Part shown: one piece after another, positions 35,801-50,800 of the stretch
How the letters are laid out: each line of letters starts with the position of its first letter
Numbering within the stretch: the stretch's first letter is position 1
Source of the DNA: Zygaena filipendulae
Lineage: Eukaryota > Arthropoda > Insecta > Lepidoptera > Zygaenidae
Direction: 5' to 3'
Length of the DNA: 64,000 nt
Assembly (NCBI GenBank): GCA_907165275.2
Contig: OU015666.1
Location: 2,758,001 to 2,822,000 of the forward strand
Notes under the pieces: model-generated
The model's database searches: none
Told to the model about the DNA's origin: nothing
The model's input: only the letters and a program-made list of their open reading frames with translations
Made by a program: the position numbers and the translations under genes

Positions 35801-38800
35801 ATTTTTCACGAAATTATTTTAGTTGGCGATAAAATCAATTTAGATGCGTCGTAAAATTCAAAATAACGTTACACGCGTTAGGAGAGCAATAAAAGTTATG
35901 TGAAAGAAAGGTTTTAACGATCTGAAGACTTTGAGATGCGTAATTAGCCTTTTTCAAAATTAAAATTTTAAAATGTACCAGCATGATAAACTATGTCTTA
36001 TGCAAATAAATGATTTATTAAGTAATATTATTTCTTCCCAATTGGAATTATTCTCTCCACACCCATCCTCATTTAATTGAAAATGTCCTAAGTTATATTA
36101 AAAGCATCCTGTTCTTTGTTGTATCAACGCCTATCTATGTGTTATATGATTGACCTGAGCAATTATCTAATTTGTACCACTTGACTGGATCTAAATTTGT
36201 CCTAGTTCCATGTAGAGAAATTTTTGCTGCTTTGCTATTTACTGGAGCCCATTGAACTATTATTACTAGCGTAGTGGTACGTAGTAGTAGTAGAAGTAGT
36301 ACTTAGTAGTAGCAGTAGGTACGCTAGTAATAGTAACTCAATGCTGGAGCCCTATAATAAATATAATCCGTGTAAAAGTGTTATTACGTATATTATAGCT
36401 ATAATTGTAATTTCGACCCCAAGTTAATGTGTGACGTCAAAATCGTCATCCTTATAAGGCTCGTCAACTTCTGTTGCGAGCTCTGTTTCATCGTAATCGG
36501 TTCAGGAAAGAGGAGTTCGGACGATTTGAAAGATACCTACCACCGACGAGACATTGGCACTAACGCACCTTCAAACACCACAACAGCTAGTCACCAAATA
36601 AGTTTTGTAGCTTTACATAAATATACGAGTATTATGTCAGTAATTTATTAGCTGCTATAGGAGATTCATTCTCGCGCGTGTCGCATAATTAAACCCGCAA
36701 AGATTTATTAGGTGTTATATCTGTCCTAAGCCTAACTGAAAACTTGGATGCGAATCTGCGAGTTCTATATTAGCACACGTCTCGACTCCCAAGCCTGTGT
36801 TTTTAGTCTTGAGTGACGTTTTTAGCGTCTGGCTGGATAGCTTGTCTTGGTTGTCAGTTATTTAGTGGAAACATACGAGTGTAAATTCTTAGCGTTTACA
36901 CACTGCAATTATTATTATTGACTATGATGGAATAATATATGTATGTGTATTGTAGGAAAGTTACTTTTTTATTTAAAATTTTAATATTTGCCAAGTTAAT
37001 CGAATTTTTGTACAATGATGGAGAAAGTCTGATCTCCCAATGTATCAAATAGATTAATTATTGAGCGTAGGCGTGTAAATTATGTTTTGTATTAGTGCAA
37101 TTAATTCATCACAATTTATGTACATTTATATAACTAAGTAAACAAAAACACACATGGATTTGATACCTACTCCCGCGTTCAAGATTTTTGCAGTTTTAAT
37201 TTAGCAACAAGCTTGTTCCAGTAATTAACGTGAAAATTAAAACGCTACGGCTGCGTCCCGAAATAGCTTCGTATGTTTTTTGTGTCAAGTAGGCAGGCAC
37301 CAGCCGGTATAAATAATGCACGGCGACATGCTCCGCCGCCCGTGGTCTTGTAATTTTGACTTATTGGACCAACATGCAACGGTAGCAACGACGTTCGGTC
37401 GGTCTATCTTATTTCCTTTCCATATTTACTCATACGTTTCCTTTTTTCTTTGGCTAATTCATTTGTTAATCATTAAATTGCAAAAATTTACTTTCGCAAG
37501 TTTGTTGTTTCCTATTTGCATTTCAACATCAGGGTTGAATTTTTAAAACCCTAAAGAAGATGTTATTTGAAAGTAAGAGTCCAAACACTACTTTTCGTAA
37601 TTTTAACTTTATAATTAACATATATATTATGAAGGACCTTTGCCGTTAGCGGCTTAAATTCCAAAAACTCTATCTTAGTATTGGTCTTCATATACTTACT
37701 AAATATTTCGTCTTGTGTCAAATTTGAAGTTACCCTGGAAGACTGGAAATCTCAGAACAATAACTTATTGTTCTGACCTGGAAATGGATAAATCAGTGAG
37801 TCAGTCAGGACATAATTTTATATGAATAGCTTTTGAAACATTTTATTGATATTCTTAACTGCATATACTTGTGCATGTAAACGTATAACCTAAAACCTTC
37901 CTAAAACCAAACCCCAACATTAAAAACCTTTAGTGAAATTGATCACCAGTGAAACCGTTACCCAACGAAAGTGAAGGTAATCTCAAATATGAAGTACCAG
38001 GAGTATATAAACAATCAAGAGCTTGATACCTGGTTCTGTACGGTTGGGGACGATTTAAAAAAGTACAACATCTGTTAAATTTATGCAAGCTGAAATGAAA
38101 TTTGTGTTTACTTGCTGAAGGCTCAAAATCATAAAAAAATGCCGCGTGGCATTTTACGCATGATCGATGATGCACGAAGAATGACAGTTTGTCTCTTTAT
38201 ATATACGTAAATACTCGCTCTGTAGAAATTCAAAGGCTCGGCTTTATGCAATATACAACAAATGATATTTATCATGTGTTTTTATATCACGAAATCGAAA
38301 TACTGAGTCACCTTTATTGTCGCCTAAAATCGGAATATTATTTGTCGAATAAATTCGAATTCGTTTATTTGCAAGAATCTGAATTGCCATTGGAATTACG
38401 TTTGCAGTACTTATTCAGAGGAGTATTAAGTACCTACTACATGAAAAGCAAGGAGAGCCTTATGGGCAAATATTTGTTTTTTTTTTTAGTTATACTTAAA
38501 CATAGTATAAATAAAACCTCATAATTTATTCTTAACTAGTTTCCCCCGCGGCCCGCGAAGAAAGCCGGAAATCCTTCTAAAATGTGTTTTATTTGTATGC
38601 CAAACTTTTATTTAAGTCTTAAGGAATAATTAAAATACTAACTTATACTTATATATAGTGTAATTCACGTCCCATAAGAGTTTTATTAAATGTTGGATTA
38701 TTTTTTTCTTAATATACCTACGGGCTACGAGTCACTTTTTTAAGTGCACCGAAGCGCATTCTGAAGTGCGTTTGAAGTGTATTCACCAACATGACATTGA

Positions 38801-41800
38801 ACGTCGTATTAAAATATGAGTAAAATGTGTAGTGTCATCGTTCCCGAGCTTGGTTCATTTATTTTGAAATCACGATTGGTGATTTGCAAAAAATTGTGCC
38901 TTCATTTTCATAGAACTGGGTCTTATGATGACGCTGTTCTTTTTCTATTATTGCGATGTAGAATAGATACTTATGAAATATCAATCCATACTAATATTAT
39001 AAATGCGAAAGTATCTCTGTCTGTCGGTCTGTTACGCTTCCACGCCTTAACGGCTCAACCGATCATTATGAGATTTTGCATACACGTTATCAGGGATACA
39101 TAAAAAAGTCATAGGATACTTTGTATCCTGGAATTTCCGCGGGAACTCCAAAATTACCGCGGGTAAAACCGCGAGGAACAGCTAGTACATTAATATATTA
39201 ATTATAACCACATTATCTTTATATAATACTAGCTGTGCCCCGCAGTTTCACCCGCGTTAGTTTCGGAATTCCCTCAGGAACTATTTTTTTCTAAAATAAA
39301 AGTAGCCTAAGTTACTTCTTATAACATCAGCTATCTGCCAGTGAAAGTCCCGTTAAAATCGGTCTAGCCGTTTCAGAAATTAGCCGGAGCAAACAGACAG
39401 ACAGACACACAAAAATGAAAAAAAAAAATTATTTATGTACACTGTATAAGTATTTATACTTTCACATGCATTTAGAGAAAAGCTATTAATTTGAAATTAA
39501 AAATTTCAATTTTATTTACATGTAGATATACTTAAGATGTAGAAATTTAAAAATTATAGACAGTAGTTTCTTTTGTGACTCAATGAGAAATTATTTTACG
39601 AAATTTTACTTTGTGTCAATGCCAATTTTCTAAATTGATTTTTTCTACCATTTCTTTGAAGATACTTAATTTTAAGTTTGGTGGCAACTTTGTTTTATTT
39701 ATATTGATGTTTTGCTTTCTTGCATCTTCTTTTTACATTTATATATCGTGTGTGCTCTTCATTTGTGTGACAAATGAGTCTGTTTCGACTGATGTCGTGT
39801 TGTCCTGCTTTAGCTTTATTACCAATGTATTCTGGTGCTGGAGAGTAAGTAATGTTCAGAAAATTTATTGGGTAGCGTCGTCGATTTGTTTTGTTCCGAC
39901 TCAAACACTGAAGCCATTTATTTGACTCGAAGAGGTTTTTGTTGCAACAAACGGTAGAGGTGATTTTAAACCGATTTCAAAAAAGAAAGGTTATCAGTTT
40001 GTTTTTTTTTTTAAATCGATTTATCACATTTGATTCGATATCTTCGTCAGTTGGGAACCGATGATCAAAATTTATTTATTCATAATCATAATTTATTCAG
40101 GACAACCTTTTATATTATTTATAAACTATAGCTGTGCCCCGCGGTTTCACTCGCGTTAATGTCGGAGTTCCCGCGGTAATTCCGGGATAAAAAGGAGCCT
40201 AAGTTACTTCTTATAACATCAGCTATCTCTGCCAGTGACAGTCCCGACAGCCGTTTCAGAGATTACCCGGAACAAACAGACACACAGACAGAGAAATTTG
40301 AAAAAAAAATGATTTTTTGATGATTATTCCAAACATCCAAACATCCATACTTTCACATTTATAATATTAGTAAGATTTCCACACCTTCGAATTCAATATT
40401 GATTTGACTTTGGCTTTGATAGCACTGACCAGTTTTATCGCTGCATATGACGTTGATACAGCCGAGCGTCTCGACGGTGGGGTATATTTCGTATGCATTG
40501 AGTGAAAAGCTGTTAAATTGAATTTACAAACAGACACTTCAATTTTAATTATAATATGTCTAGCTAGACTAATATTACAATGAGGTAAAATTTGTATAAG
40601 TTAGGACAGTTAGGATGATTCTATTCGATTCTAAAAAATATTTCACTAATAGGAAATCGGAATATTTATGTATGTATTTAGTATATTATTTATGTATCTG
40701 CTTTTATTTAATGTATTTACTGTATACGTGGTAATATTATTTATATTAACTTTATATAATAAGGTATATAATATATATTCCGGTTCTGTATCATGCCATT
40801 AAACTATCCCCTAGCCAAAAGGTTGACTGGTAGAGAATGCCTTAGGCATTGAGTCCGCCTTTTGTACATAAATGTGCAATAAAGTTCTTTAAATAAATAA
40901 ATAAATTTATTATCCCTGCGTAGTATATTAAGGTGTTTGTCATCTTGATATACCTAAATAGTTCTTTATAGTTTAGGTAATTCCAAAATTGACGCCGCGC
41001 GCCGTTGAGACTGAGCGGAAGAAAGCTAGTAAAGAGATATCACTAGGTACTTACGTATAATAAAACAAAGTCCTCAGCCGCGTCTGTCTGTCTGTTCGCG
41101 ATAAATTCAAAAACTCTGAACGAATTTTCATGCGGTTTACACCAATCAATAGAGTGATTCATGAGGAAAGTTTTTAGGTACATAATTTTCCAAGGTTTTT
41201 TGTAAATTTTTTGAAAGATAACGATAATTGGACATAGATAATCAATAATGTGTTAACCCACACTGGAGAAATAGTGTAACGAGTAAATCGTGTTTTAAAA
41301 TTATAGTGCCATTTTGTGTCAACATTTTTTATGTTCAACATTTTGTTACACATTTCAACAATGTAATAAGGTAAACACATAATTAAAAAACGCTCTCTGG
41401 CTCTCAATAAATCGTTCTATATCAATAAATTATTTTTGTGGGTTAACATGCTATTACTTATCTGCGTCCAATTGTAGGAAGAGTTGGAAATGTCAAGTCG
41501 CCTACGTTGTCAAGGGTACAGAAAAGGACATAGGGTACCTAATTTTTATCCCGGAATTCCCGCGGCAACTCCGAAATTAACGCGGGTGAGCCCGCGATCA
41601 ACAGCTAATTTCCCATAATTACTCCATCTTAACGTACCTAATTCTTAGGAATCGGTGTTCAATTGCCGTCGTATACGTCGGCTCTAACTATAAACAATTA
41701 TTTTAATTAATGTTAAATCGTGATTGCCGTTATCACACAGTCTTGAACCCGGGGTTATCGTTGCGTCCGTTATTTTTATTATTGCCACATCTTAATTCGT

Positions 41801-44800
41801 GCTAATGTCAAATGTTACTTCGATATCGGTGCTGATCGCAGAGAAAATAAATTAACTAGAGAGGCCATGTAAGCGAGGCAGGCGCGCCACAGTTGCAAAG
41901 GTAGTTGGAGCAAATGATCTAACTTACCAAAATCTTCTATTTCTGACTTTCCAAATATATTTTCCACAGTATTCCCGAAATTGTGAACTTTGAAAACAAT
42001 GGCTAAGTAAAAACGTAATCAAACGCCTTAATAACATACATTAACGCGTTGTGCATGAATGTTTTGTACATTTTGTGTCCGAAAATCATCCGTCGACCCT
42101 GGTTTTCATTTCATACTAAACTGATTTGATGTCCCTTCTATCTGTTCTGTGGTGCTGATATAATATCATTGATCAAATTGCTTACCGGCTAACATGACTT
42201 TATGATTAAATAAAAAAAAAATCGCTATAGCACAAAGTTTAAGGTTAAACGAGTGACGTTTTAAAGAAGGGTATTCGAATCGAATACTGAATAGTGAATA
42301 GTTTGCGATTCTGGTCTCAAATAACTAAATACATATAATATTTAAAACACAAAAAAGAAAATATTTTAATTTTTTTGTCACTGTCACAAAAATAGAGCGG
42401 GTAAGCTTGCCAAGCTGCCAAACTTTGTATTGCCGCTCATTTTGAAATTTCATCTTTGTAGTTCCAATAGTTTTATAGTAAAATTGATGTGATAAAGGAC
42501 CAGACAGACATGACGAAAATATTAGATTAGTTTTACCCATTCGACTACGGAAATGAAAAAATTTCATCAGTTTGCGCCGGACCAAAATCTTGTCGTACAT
42601 AAAATTATGTTAAAGCTAATATAAGCAAATAAAGCACCAAAATTGTTGTCTTATACCTATAGTATCATAGTGTACTGATGGCCCGATTGGCGTAGTAGGT
42701 CACCATGCCTGCCCGCTAATCAAGAGGTTCCGGGTTCGATTCCCGGTGGGGTTGCACTCTGTGTGATGAACTCAGGGTTCCACTTGCCAGTCTGGATGTG
42801 TTTATATATATATTGTATATATGTTATATGTAATTCTATATGTAGTAAATACCACGTTTGCTTGGTTTCCAGGATACAAGCTAATAGGTAAGTAATAGCT
42901 TACTGTGGGATCAGGTAGATCTGTGTGTTGTTAAGTGGATTATTATTATTATACTATAATCTTCTTAAAAATTGCTTCCATTAGTTTCATTTAATATTTT
43001 CATTTTGCTTAACTTTTCGTTGACCTTTCTATTTCTCAATACAGCAAGTAACTGCACCAAGACAAATGACAACTTATTTAAATATTATTTAAATAAGTTT
43101 TTTTGAAACCAACACCCATTAGCGCCCGTTGCCCATCTCTGTGTTCACTTCTCCCGCTCACGATTGACCACGTTTTATTTTCCTCTCTTGGTTACTTGGC
43201 CAACACACGCGGTACGCGGGGTCATCGATCTATAGATCGGATTTATTGCGTTGGCGCATTAGCGGCGCTTTTCAAAAGGCCAATTAGCGCTATCTGCTCA
43301 GTGACGATTGAAACGCTAGTCGTGCTGCGACAACGACAAGTCATGAGCGACGGCGGTTTTCGAAAAATGAACACGAATATTCGTTAGGCAACAGCACCGT
43401 TGCAGCAGTTTATGAAAATATTATAAAAGTTATTAAAGATTACTCGCTCGTTTTGGGGTCTATTTGGAGTAGAGATTTCTGAGTAAGATATAAAAAAGGA
43501 ATATAAAAAAGTGCCAAGCTTATCTGACCATGAATCCATGAATCAAATAATTGCACCTTTATAGTGAATTAATTTATTTGGTTGGTTGTTACTTGCTTTA
43601 TTATTGGAACTATTAAATGCAACACCAGCGAACAGGAGCAACAGCAACAACAAGAAACGTAGAAAAAGCCAAAACACCTTGCCAAATACAAAATTATAGG
43701 CACAAGCCAATAAAGTCCTGACTTACCTTGTTAAAATGAAATCGCGAAGTACCCAAAGTAGGGTTGGCTTGGCGTACATAAGTTTATATAAAATCATATT
43801 TAGATCAGTCCGGTCTTTTATTCGCTAAAGTTTAACACTCGGACCGTATACAGATTATTCAGCTGTAGGGCTTGTATTTACACACCAACATGAGGTTGTA
43901 ATTGAATCGTGAGTATTCATAAGGAGACGAGGGAGAGAACTATCTCCTATTAGAATTTCTCATCGATTTAGAAACTTTGACTGTTTTTTTTAATTTGAAT
44001 AGATGAGGTTCAAACTCGCTTGCGACTTATCTGGTGGCACGGCAGTGTCTTCGTTAAATCGTGTATCAATTTTACTAATTAAAGCTTAGATATACGTATA
44101 AAGCCCTCAAAAACATCTTATACGTATTGGCCTATTTTCTTGCGTTTTGTTTTTCAATGAATCTCATCTCTAATTCAGAACGCAGAATCATTCCATCTCC
44201 GGACTCTCGAGTCTCGACGCGTACGTAACTTCGCGCCGCCGCGCCGTTTCAATGCAAAATTCAGTAGCTCGAATGAAATCTTGAATGATACCAACCTTCT
44301 ATGTGTATAACCTCATAACCCTCTATGTGTAGTATCCTTTTTTTTTTCTTTAAGTTTACCCCTTTCGGGGAAGGTCAAGGAAACTTTGTCCATACAGCCC
44401 TTTTTTGAAATTATTCTGATCATTTCTAGTTGCAGTAGTGTCGTCCGTCGTAACTCGTAGTGTCGTTGTCCCCATTGAACCGTTTATTGTCATTAAATGG
44501 TGCAGCTATTTCGTTTTAATTGCGTCCTAACAGAGCGCTTACTTTGAAACTGTCATTTTTTACTATGTGTGAATACTTTTTTTATTTTCTCTCTATCTAT
44601 AAACACACTCTCTGTTATTACTTCCTACGGATATAGTAATTCGTTAGTAGTAAACGTTTCTTGTATTTTTGTAACAAACTGATCTATAACGTTTACTAAC
44701 GTGTTTATAAAAGTGCATATCTATATTTATAAAGAATTAAAAAATATTTTTTGATATTCTACTTCAAAATAAGTATACCTAATGTGTTTTAATTAACATC

Positions 44801-47800
44801 AAATAAAATGTACACGTCTGCCATGCTCTATGATCTTCTTATTTTTCTCTAGCTGTGCCCCGCGGTTTCACCCGCGTGAAACGTTTTTATATTACAACTT
44901 TTTCCCGAAATCCGATTTAAATGAAACAAAGCCTATATGTAGCTCCAGGTTAACATGTGAAAACCGCATGTCAATCCGTTCACTAGATTCGAAGATTACC
45001 GCGAATAGATAGACAGAAAAGAATTTTAAAAACTTTTTTTTTTTGTGGTTACTCTTCTTTTATCACCCCTCTCATTTTTAGGTAAAAATATTCAATGTAC
45101 AGAATCGCGGATTCTACTCTTTTATTATAGTATAGATAATTCCACACGAGTTGCCACATCTACTGAATGTCCTACCACAGCGTTGGATGTACGTGTAACG
45201 TACAGTAGATAATTATGCGGTTAATTTTCGTCAGTTAATATGTTAACAAATTATATCCGCATAGCTGCAAAGCAATTGGTAATTACTATTAAACAACGAA
45301 GTCGTAAAACAAACACATCACAGACAAACTTCACATTGTGTGTCAAATGACGGAAATAGAAACTTTTGTATGTCAGCGCGACTCCTGTTTGTATTTGATA
45401 TGACTTGTTGAATTTTCGTACTTATAAGATTATCACTTATTGCCTCCGTGACTAATTTAATTGAAATGTCTATCGCAAACGATATCCATCTCTGATATCA
45501 TGAGCTTGGGTATTTAGTTGTTCATTTAACAAATATTTTTATAACAACATATCATACAGTACATCTTATGACTACATAAGAAGCAAGATTCATAATTAGA
45601 TCATGTTATATTTAAGTATAGCAACCTTAACTCTTGTTTTCCTTTTAGTTTAATACTTGTAGTCACAGATAATACATATAATACCTTGTTGTACATACCC
45701 ACTGCACTATCAAAGCACTCGGTGATTGATATTGCTACAAGCTTATCTTCAATTTCATTGTCCACCGTAAAATATACAATCATTCTTTCGCATTGTATCT
45801 GTTATATAACCATTTCTATTGATGCGTTGAATGCGCGTGACAACATTATTACTGTCTAGACCTCTATAATTTATTGCACCCCATCGTTTCTATTGCAGTT
45901 CGCCACAATCGATTTCACAGATAATATATCTGTTAACAAAACTGGCTTCTTTCCCTTTTTAATCCCAATCCCAATATTCCTAGCTCAACGTTTCGTTTCA
46001 ATTAAAACTCGTGACGCATCGCTCTTACCCCTGCGTGTGTTGTATGAAGCGGTTCCATAGAAAGCAGTTATTCTTTGATTTGTCGACGCTCGCCCCTCGT
46101 TTTCACTATGACCTTCCGCTGTGCCCATTTAACTAAGACCTGCCACTGCTTTGTATTTTTGTCCAGCGTCACGCATATTAGAAGGATCATCGAACTCTGG
46201 TAGAGTCCTATTAACAATATATATTATACGATACGTATGTCCGCATGAATGAATACCGAGCCTGTTTCCATCTCTTTCACTCTAAAGCTAGTGTCGAGGT
46301 ATGGGATTAGTAGTGCCAGCCAAGGTGGTATTGTCATTTATTTATTTTTTATTTGATCTGCCTACGTATTCCTACGCTTGAGTGATTTTTATAAAATTTG
46401 TATTCTATAGATCATATTGTCGCATTGTTGCTCAAAGCTCACCTGTTACTATTTTTTCACTTTTTTGTACGGTAGCAATTTTTTCTTCGGATTCCCTGTT
46501 TAATTATTTCTTTTAATATTTTTTTTTCGGCTCAACATAAATTATAATCTCCTTCTGCATTTCTAAGGCGGTGTTTCTCATTTTATCTTGTTTCTCACAG
46601 ATTTCTTAAAAAAAAAACAATGGGTACTTACTACATATGTTACTATATTTTTCTTAATATTAAATACTTTCAAGAACTCTTGCCATTTCATTAATGTCCA
46701 CAACATTAAGAGTGACAAAGACACTAGCATAGCAGCGGGCAGCGCATCAAATATGTATTGAATTGACCTTAATATAAAAATTATATGTTGAACCTTTTCT
46801 TTATTGACCGAACGAACGTCTTTCACCAAACTCAATTGCCTTTGATGGGTCAGTGTACTCGTAAAATGTTTATTTCAATGCTAATTCGGTTTTATTCAAG
46901 TAAAAAAAGTCTTAGAAAAAAGTGGCACTAATGGATCTTTAATTTAAAGTTATTGCTCTTGGTACAACATGATAGGATACATCGGGATTTTTAAATGAAA
47001 ACGCTGTTTAATAAAGACAGGTCGTGCGTCCAAAAATCATCAGTTATAGGTACCTTCACGACTTTTTCCATTTTTTACTGTTGAATAGTTGTCAGAAGTT
47101 TGTCCATAAATTCGTTTGATAGTAAACGATGGTTTAGATTGTGATATTACACCAAAAAGTGATTATATGTCAGAATATTCTTACTGTCTTTAGCTTGTAT
47201 GTTAAAAAACAATCATGGTGTATAGTTATTTTATTTGTAGTATTACATTTTTATAAAACACGAAATATGCATCGTAAAAGTATAGTAAGTCAAAATATAA
47301 TAAACAATAAACACTGAATGCTTGTAAAGCAGCTTTACCCGACCGAAATGTTTCTATATCAGAAAAGACGGGCGAAAAACCAACAAATCACATCACACCG
47401 CAATCCAGTTGTAATACCAGTCAAACAATATTTCAATATATATAATGAACAGCGTACACTGAATCAAGTTTGTTAAACGAAATGTTTGCGTTTGAAAGTT
47501 TTGTTAGTACAGTATAATGCACATAACAGTGGTTCTATCTTTCGACGCTCGCTGACTTCGTCACACACAATTAGTCGAGCCCACTGATGACACAAATGAC
47601 AGCTATAAATGGTCAGCTGTCATGCCATAGACTAATACAAAGGTGTGTTTAATGAAATTTAACATAATAACAATCTTATATTACGATTATATCACATTAT
47701 TTTTATTTGAATATAAACACACAACACAATAGACTAATATAGAGATTTCCCGAAACAAAGATCGTGCCTTGAAATCTCGGGCGAACAGAGGTTTTTTATT

Positions 47801-50800
47801 AGTTCTTAGTTGGATATAGAGATACAAAGCGAAAGTTCCTTTGTTACATGTCCGCTTATTTAAATCTTGTACGACCTTAATTCTAAACGTATGTGCGGCT
47901 TCTGTCTAGTTACAATTCTCTTATTTTTCCCTGTGGTATATTTCCCAGACAATTTCAATTGTATTATCAACTTGATAACTTTTTCACTCACTAATATCAT
48001 AAAGAAGAAAAGTTATAGGAGGGTATAATCTCTGGAACTATACTGAACCGATTCTAAAAATTCTCTGATGTCAGCACAGTATCCTAAGATATTTTTATAC
48101 CCAGTAGGTACAAAGTGTTCTCGAGGCAGACCTGAAGTTCTAGCGTACTTTACATCCCAATACAAAGGGTTTCGAAGGGAATGCCTAAGTTGACGCAGCT
48201 CAGGTGAAACCATAATGAAAATCTTTGAATTTATTTTATTCTATTATACGTATTATAGAATTAGAAAAAGCAAATTATTTTGAAAAATAAAAGTATATCT
48301 GGAACCATTAGTGCGTAGAGAAGTAAAGATGTTAGTCGAGGTCTATCGGTATCTTTTATTTTTCCTTTAGGAGTTAGATAATATGAGACCAGAAGTTGAA
48401 ATAATAAAATCGTTTCTGAACTCCTAGTAAATTTTGTGTAGTTACTTGGTTTTTCAAAGACAAAGGAGCTTTCAAACATTTTGATTATAGACCTACACAT
48501 TGTCTCTCATTTTTACGTCTTTGTATCTTGGCCAACTATTAGGATTACTGTTATTCAACTCGTCTCATCTAAAAACACTCCACGCCTACGTTACTAAAAC
48601 GTTCCAAAAATATATATTGTATATTCGGATTACATACCCTGTAATCAAAGATATTAAAAGAGAATAGATTGACAATACGCTCGGCCGCTAAGCTTTCCCC
48701 TTGAACCACGTTGCGGTCAAATGATCTCATGCTAACAAAATGCCGTTGGCAGAGACTTTTGTCTATAGATACCACTTGACGGAAAGCGATATGATTGGCT
48801 ATTTGAAATGTACTTTGTGGTGACTGGTATTTGATTGCGTCGCGACGTTGTGATTGGTTTTTATTTTGATCATTCCCCCCGCGAAAATTGGTTAACGTGG
48901 ATTGCATAGTAAAAGTTTTTATTGTTCGTCTATTCTCTTATGATGTCTTTGCCTGTAATGATGTCACTAGTGCGAAACCAACCGCGTTGTTTTGAATTTG
49001 GGCACGATACCGTTACAACAGTTTTGTTATTTCTACACGTTTACGGCCCATACATACATACATACATATTTCCTAGAGAGATTAGGTTAAAATATTACAC
49101 ACCTACTTGATCCGATACAATACGGTGAATCTTAAAATTTCCGAAATGTTAAATTCTCTATTCTTTTTCTTATGACCTCACTGTGTTTCTCATAGGCCTC
49201 AAACATATAAATATTATTCTGTATAGAATTATAGACATACATAAACCTGTGTCTCTTACTGGTTCAATCTTTTTAAAATCTTTCTCTCTTGAACTCGTTA
49301 ATTTTATCCTTGGTAACAATCGTAATTTATTAAGAGGGATGGATAAAAGGTAATGTTATAATGTGGATTAAAATAAATACCTAAGTAATGTACGTATGTG
49401 TTAATAACTTAATACACATTATGTAAAGCTTATTATGGCCGGCGATGTGTAAGCGTAAATCGAGTAATCAACTAAGAAAAAAAAAACAAAAGCCTTTAAT
49501 GAACCAAAACAAAAATAAGTCGATACAGAAAATATGAACACTAGCCCCTTAGCTAGAACTCCCTGTGTTATAAGGACCTGATGACGTTGTAAAAGGTAAC
49601 AGGTGGTAAGCCTGCCTACCTTTCAGTAACTTTAATAATTACCACATAACTAGGTAATATCGCGTTAATAAAATGCGTGAGAGTGACGATACTTTTTTTT
49701 AATTTTTATCTTTATTTTTATTTTTTTTATCTTTATTTTTATATTTCTTTTTATTTAACGGTTCACTAAACCGGATGTTACACGTTAATCTGTTATTCTG
49801 GTACATAGCTAGTAATTGTTTTTAGGTTCTCCTATTGTGGAGTCTGCTTGATACGCGCGGAACTGCCAAAGAGGGTTTTTACAGAATAGCTGGACAATCC
49901 ACCAAACTGTGTGAAATTTTGAACAAAAATACAATGTTATAAATAAATACTTACAGACTGCTGACTTAGCAGTTTTTCATCATCAGCTTAAACTTTCTGT
50001 CACAATGACAAATAAAAGGTATCGCAACCTTTCCATTGCGGCTATTTAACGACACTTTAATAACTGCCAGATAAACGAAACAATGATCGCTTAATTTTTT
50101 AATACGTTCCTTTATTTGACACTTACAGTCGCGAACGCCGCGCCGCCGTATCAATCACCACATCCATTGTTTTATTTGCGTCAGTGTCACGATTCGTTTT
50201 GTATCCATCTACCTATATATCTGATTGCCAAAGTTTATTTACAACGTTTGTCCACTCAACCGTTGACTGTCCACCTCTGAGGTGTCAACGCGAGACTTTG
50301 AAAGTGATTGGAAATTTGCAATATTCTCAAAGACAATGTTCATTGCGCAATTGGCGTATTTTGTGCGAACTGGAAACTGTTTGTAGCGCGCCTCTGAAAT
50401 TTGAAGTTAAATTGAGTCCGGTTGTAAACTTGTTACTTCGTGAATAAATACAAGCTCAACCGACTAATCTCCCGCAAATGCTGAATAAGTATTTGGATAT
50501 CTATAACCAGGTACAAACACCTATTATTAGGATCCTACTAATGGCAAGCTATCACGCAATCTATGTACAGGCTGTGGTACAGGCTCTAATAATATAATTA
50601 ATTAATTAACTGGTATACAAAGATGTTATCATATTATTTATAGATATCTATAAGAACCTATACCTAAACGATATCACATTCAAAACACGTATCGTCAGAA
50701 TTGCAATTACTTAGAATTGTTACTCATAAGTTTTTTGATTAGGTATACTTATTTAAAATTCGACACTTGTTTATCTCAGAGATACCATCAAATTCGATGT

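Noticed and set aside
37930..38175. An 81-codon minus-strand frame with several Cys and His
   Set aside because: Spacing fits no zinc-finger class that I recognise.
42681..42754. Functional tRNA gene
   Set aside because: A and B boxes and T-stem are good, but the acceptor stem does not pair and a SINE body and ATT tail follow.
48569..48907. A 112-codon minus-strand frame
   Set aside because: No domain recognised; three ATTGG boxes nearby look promoter-like but there is no supporting gene.
50184..50447. An 87-codon frame
   Set aside because: Composition and lack of any family pattern suggest chance; intronic position in wun.
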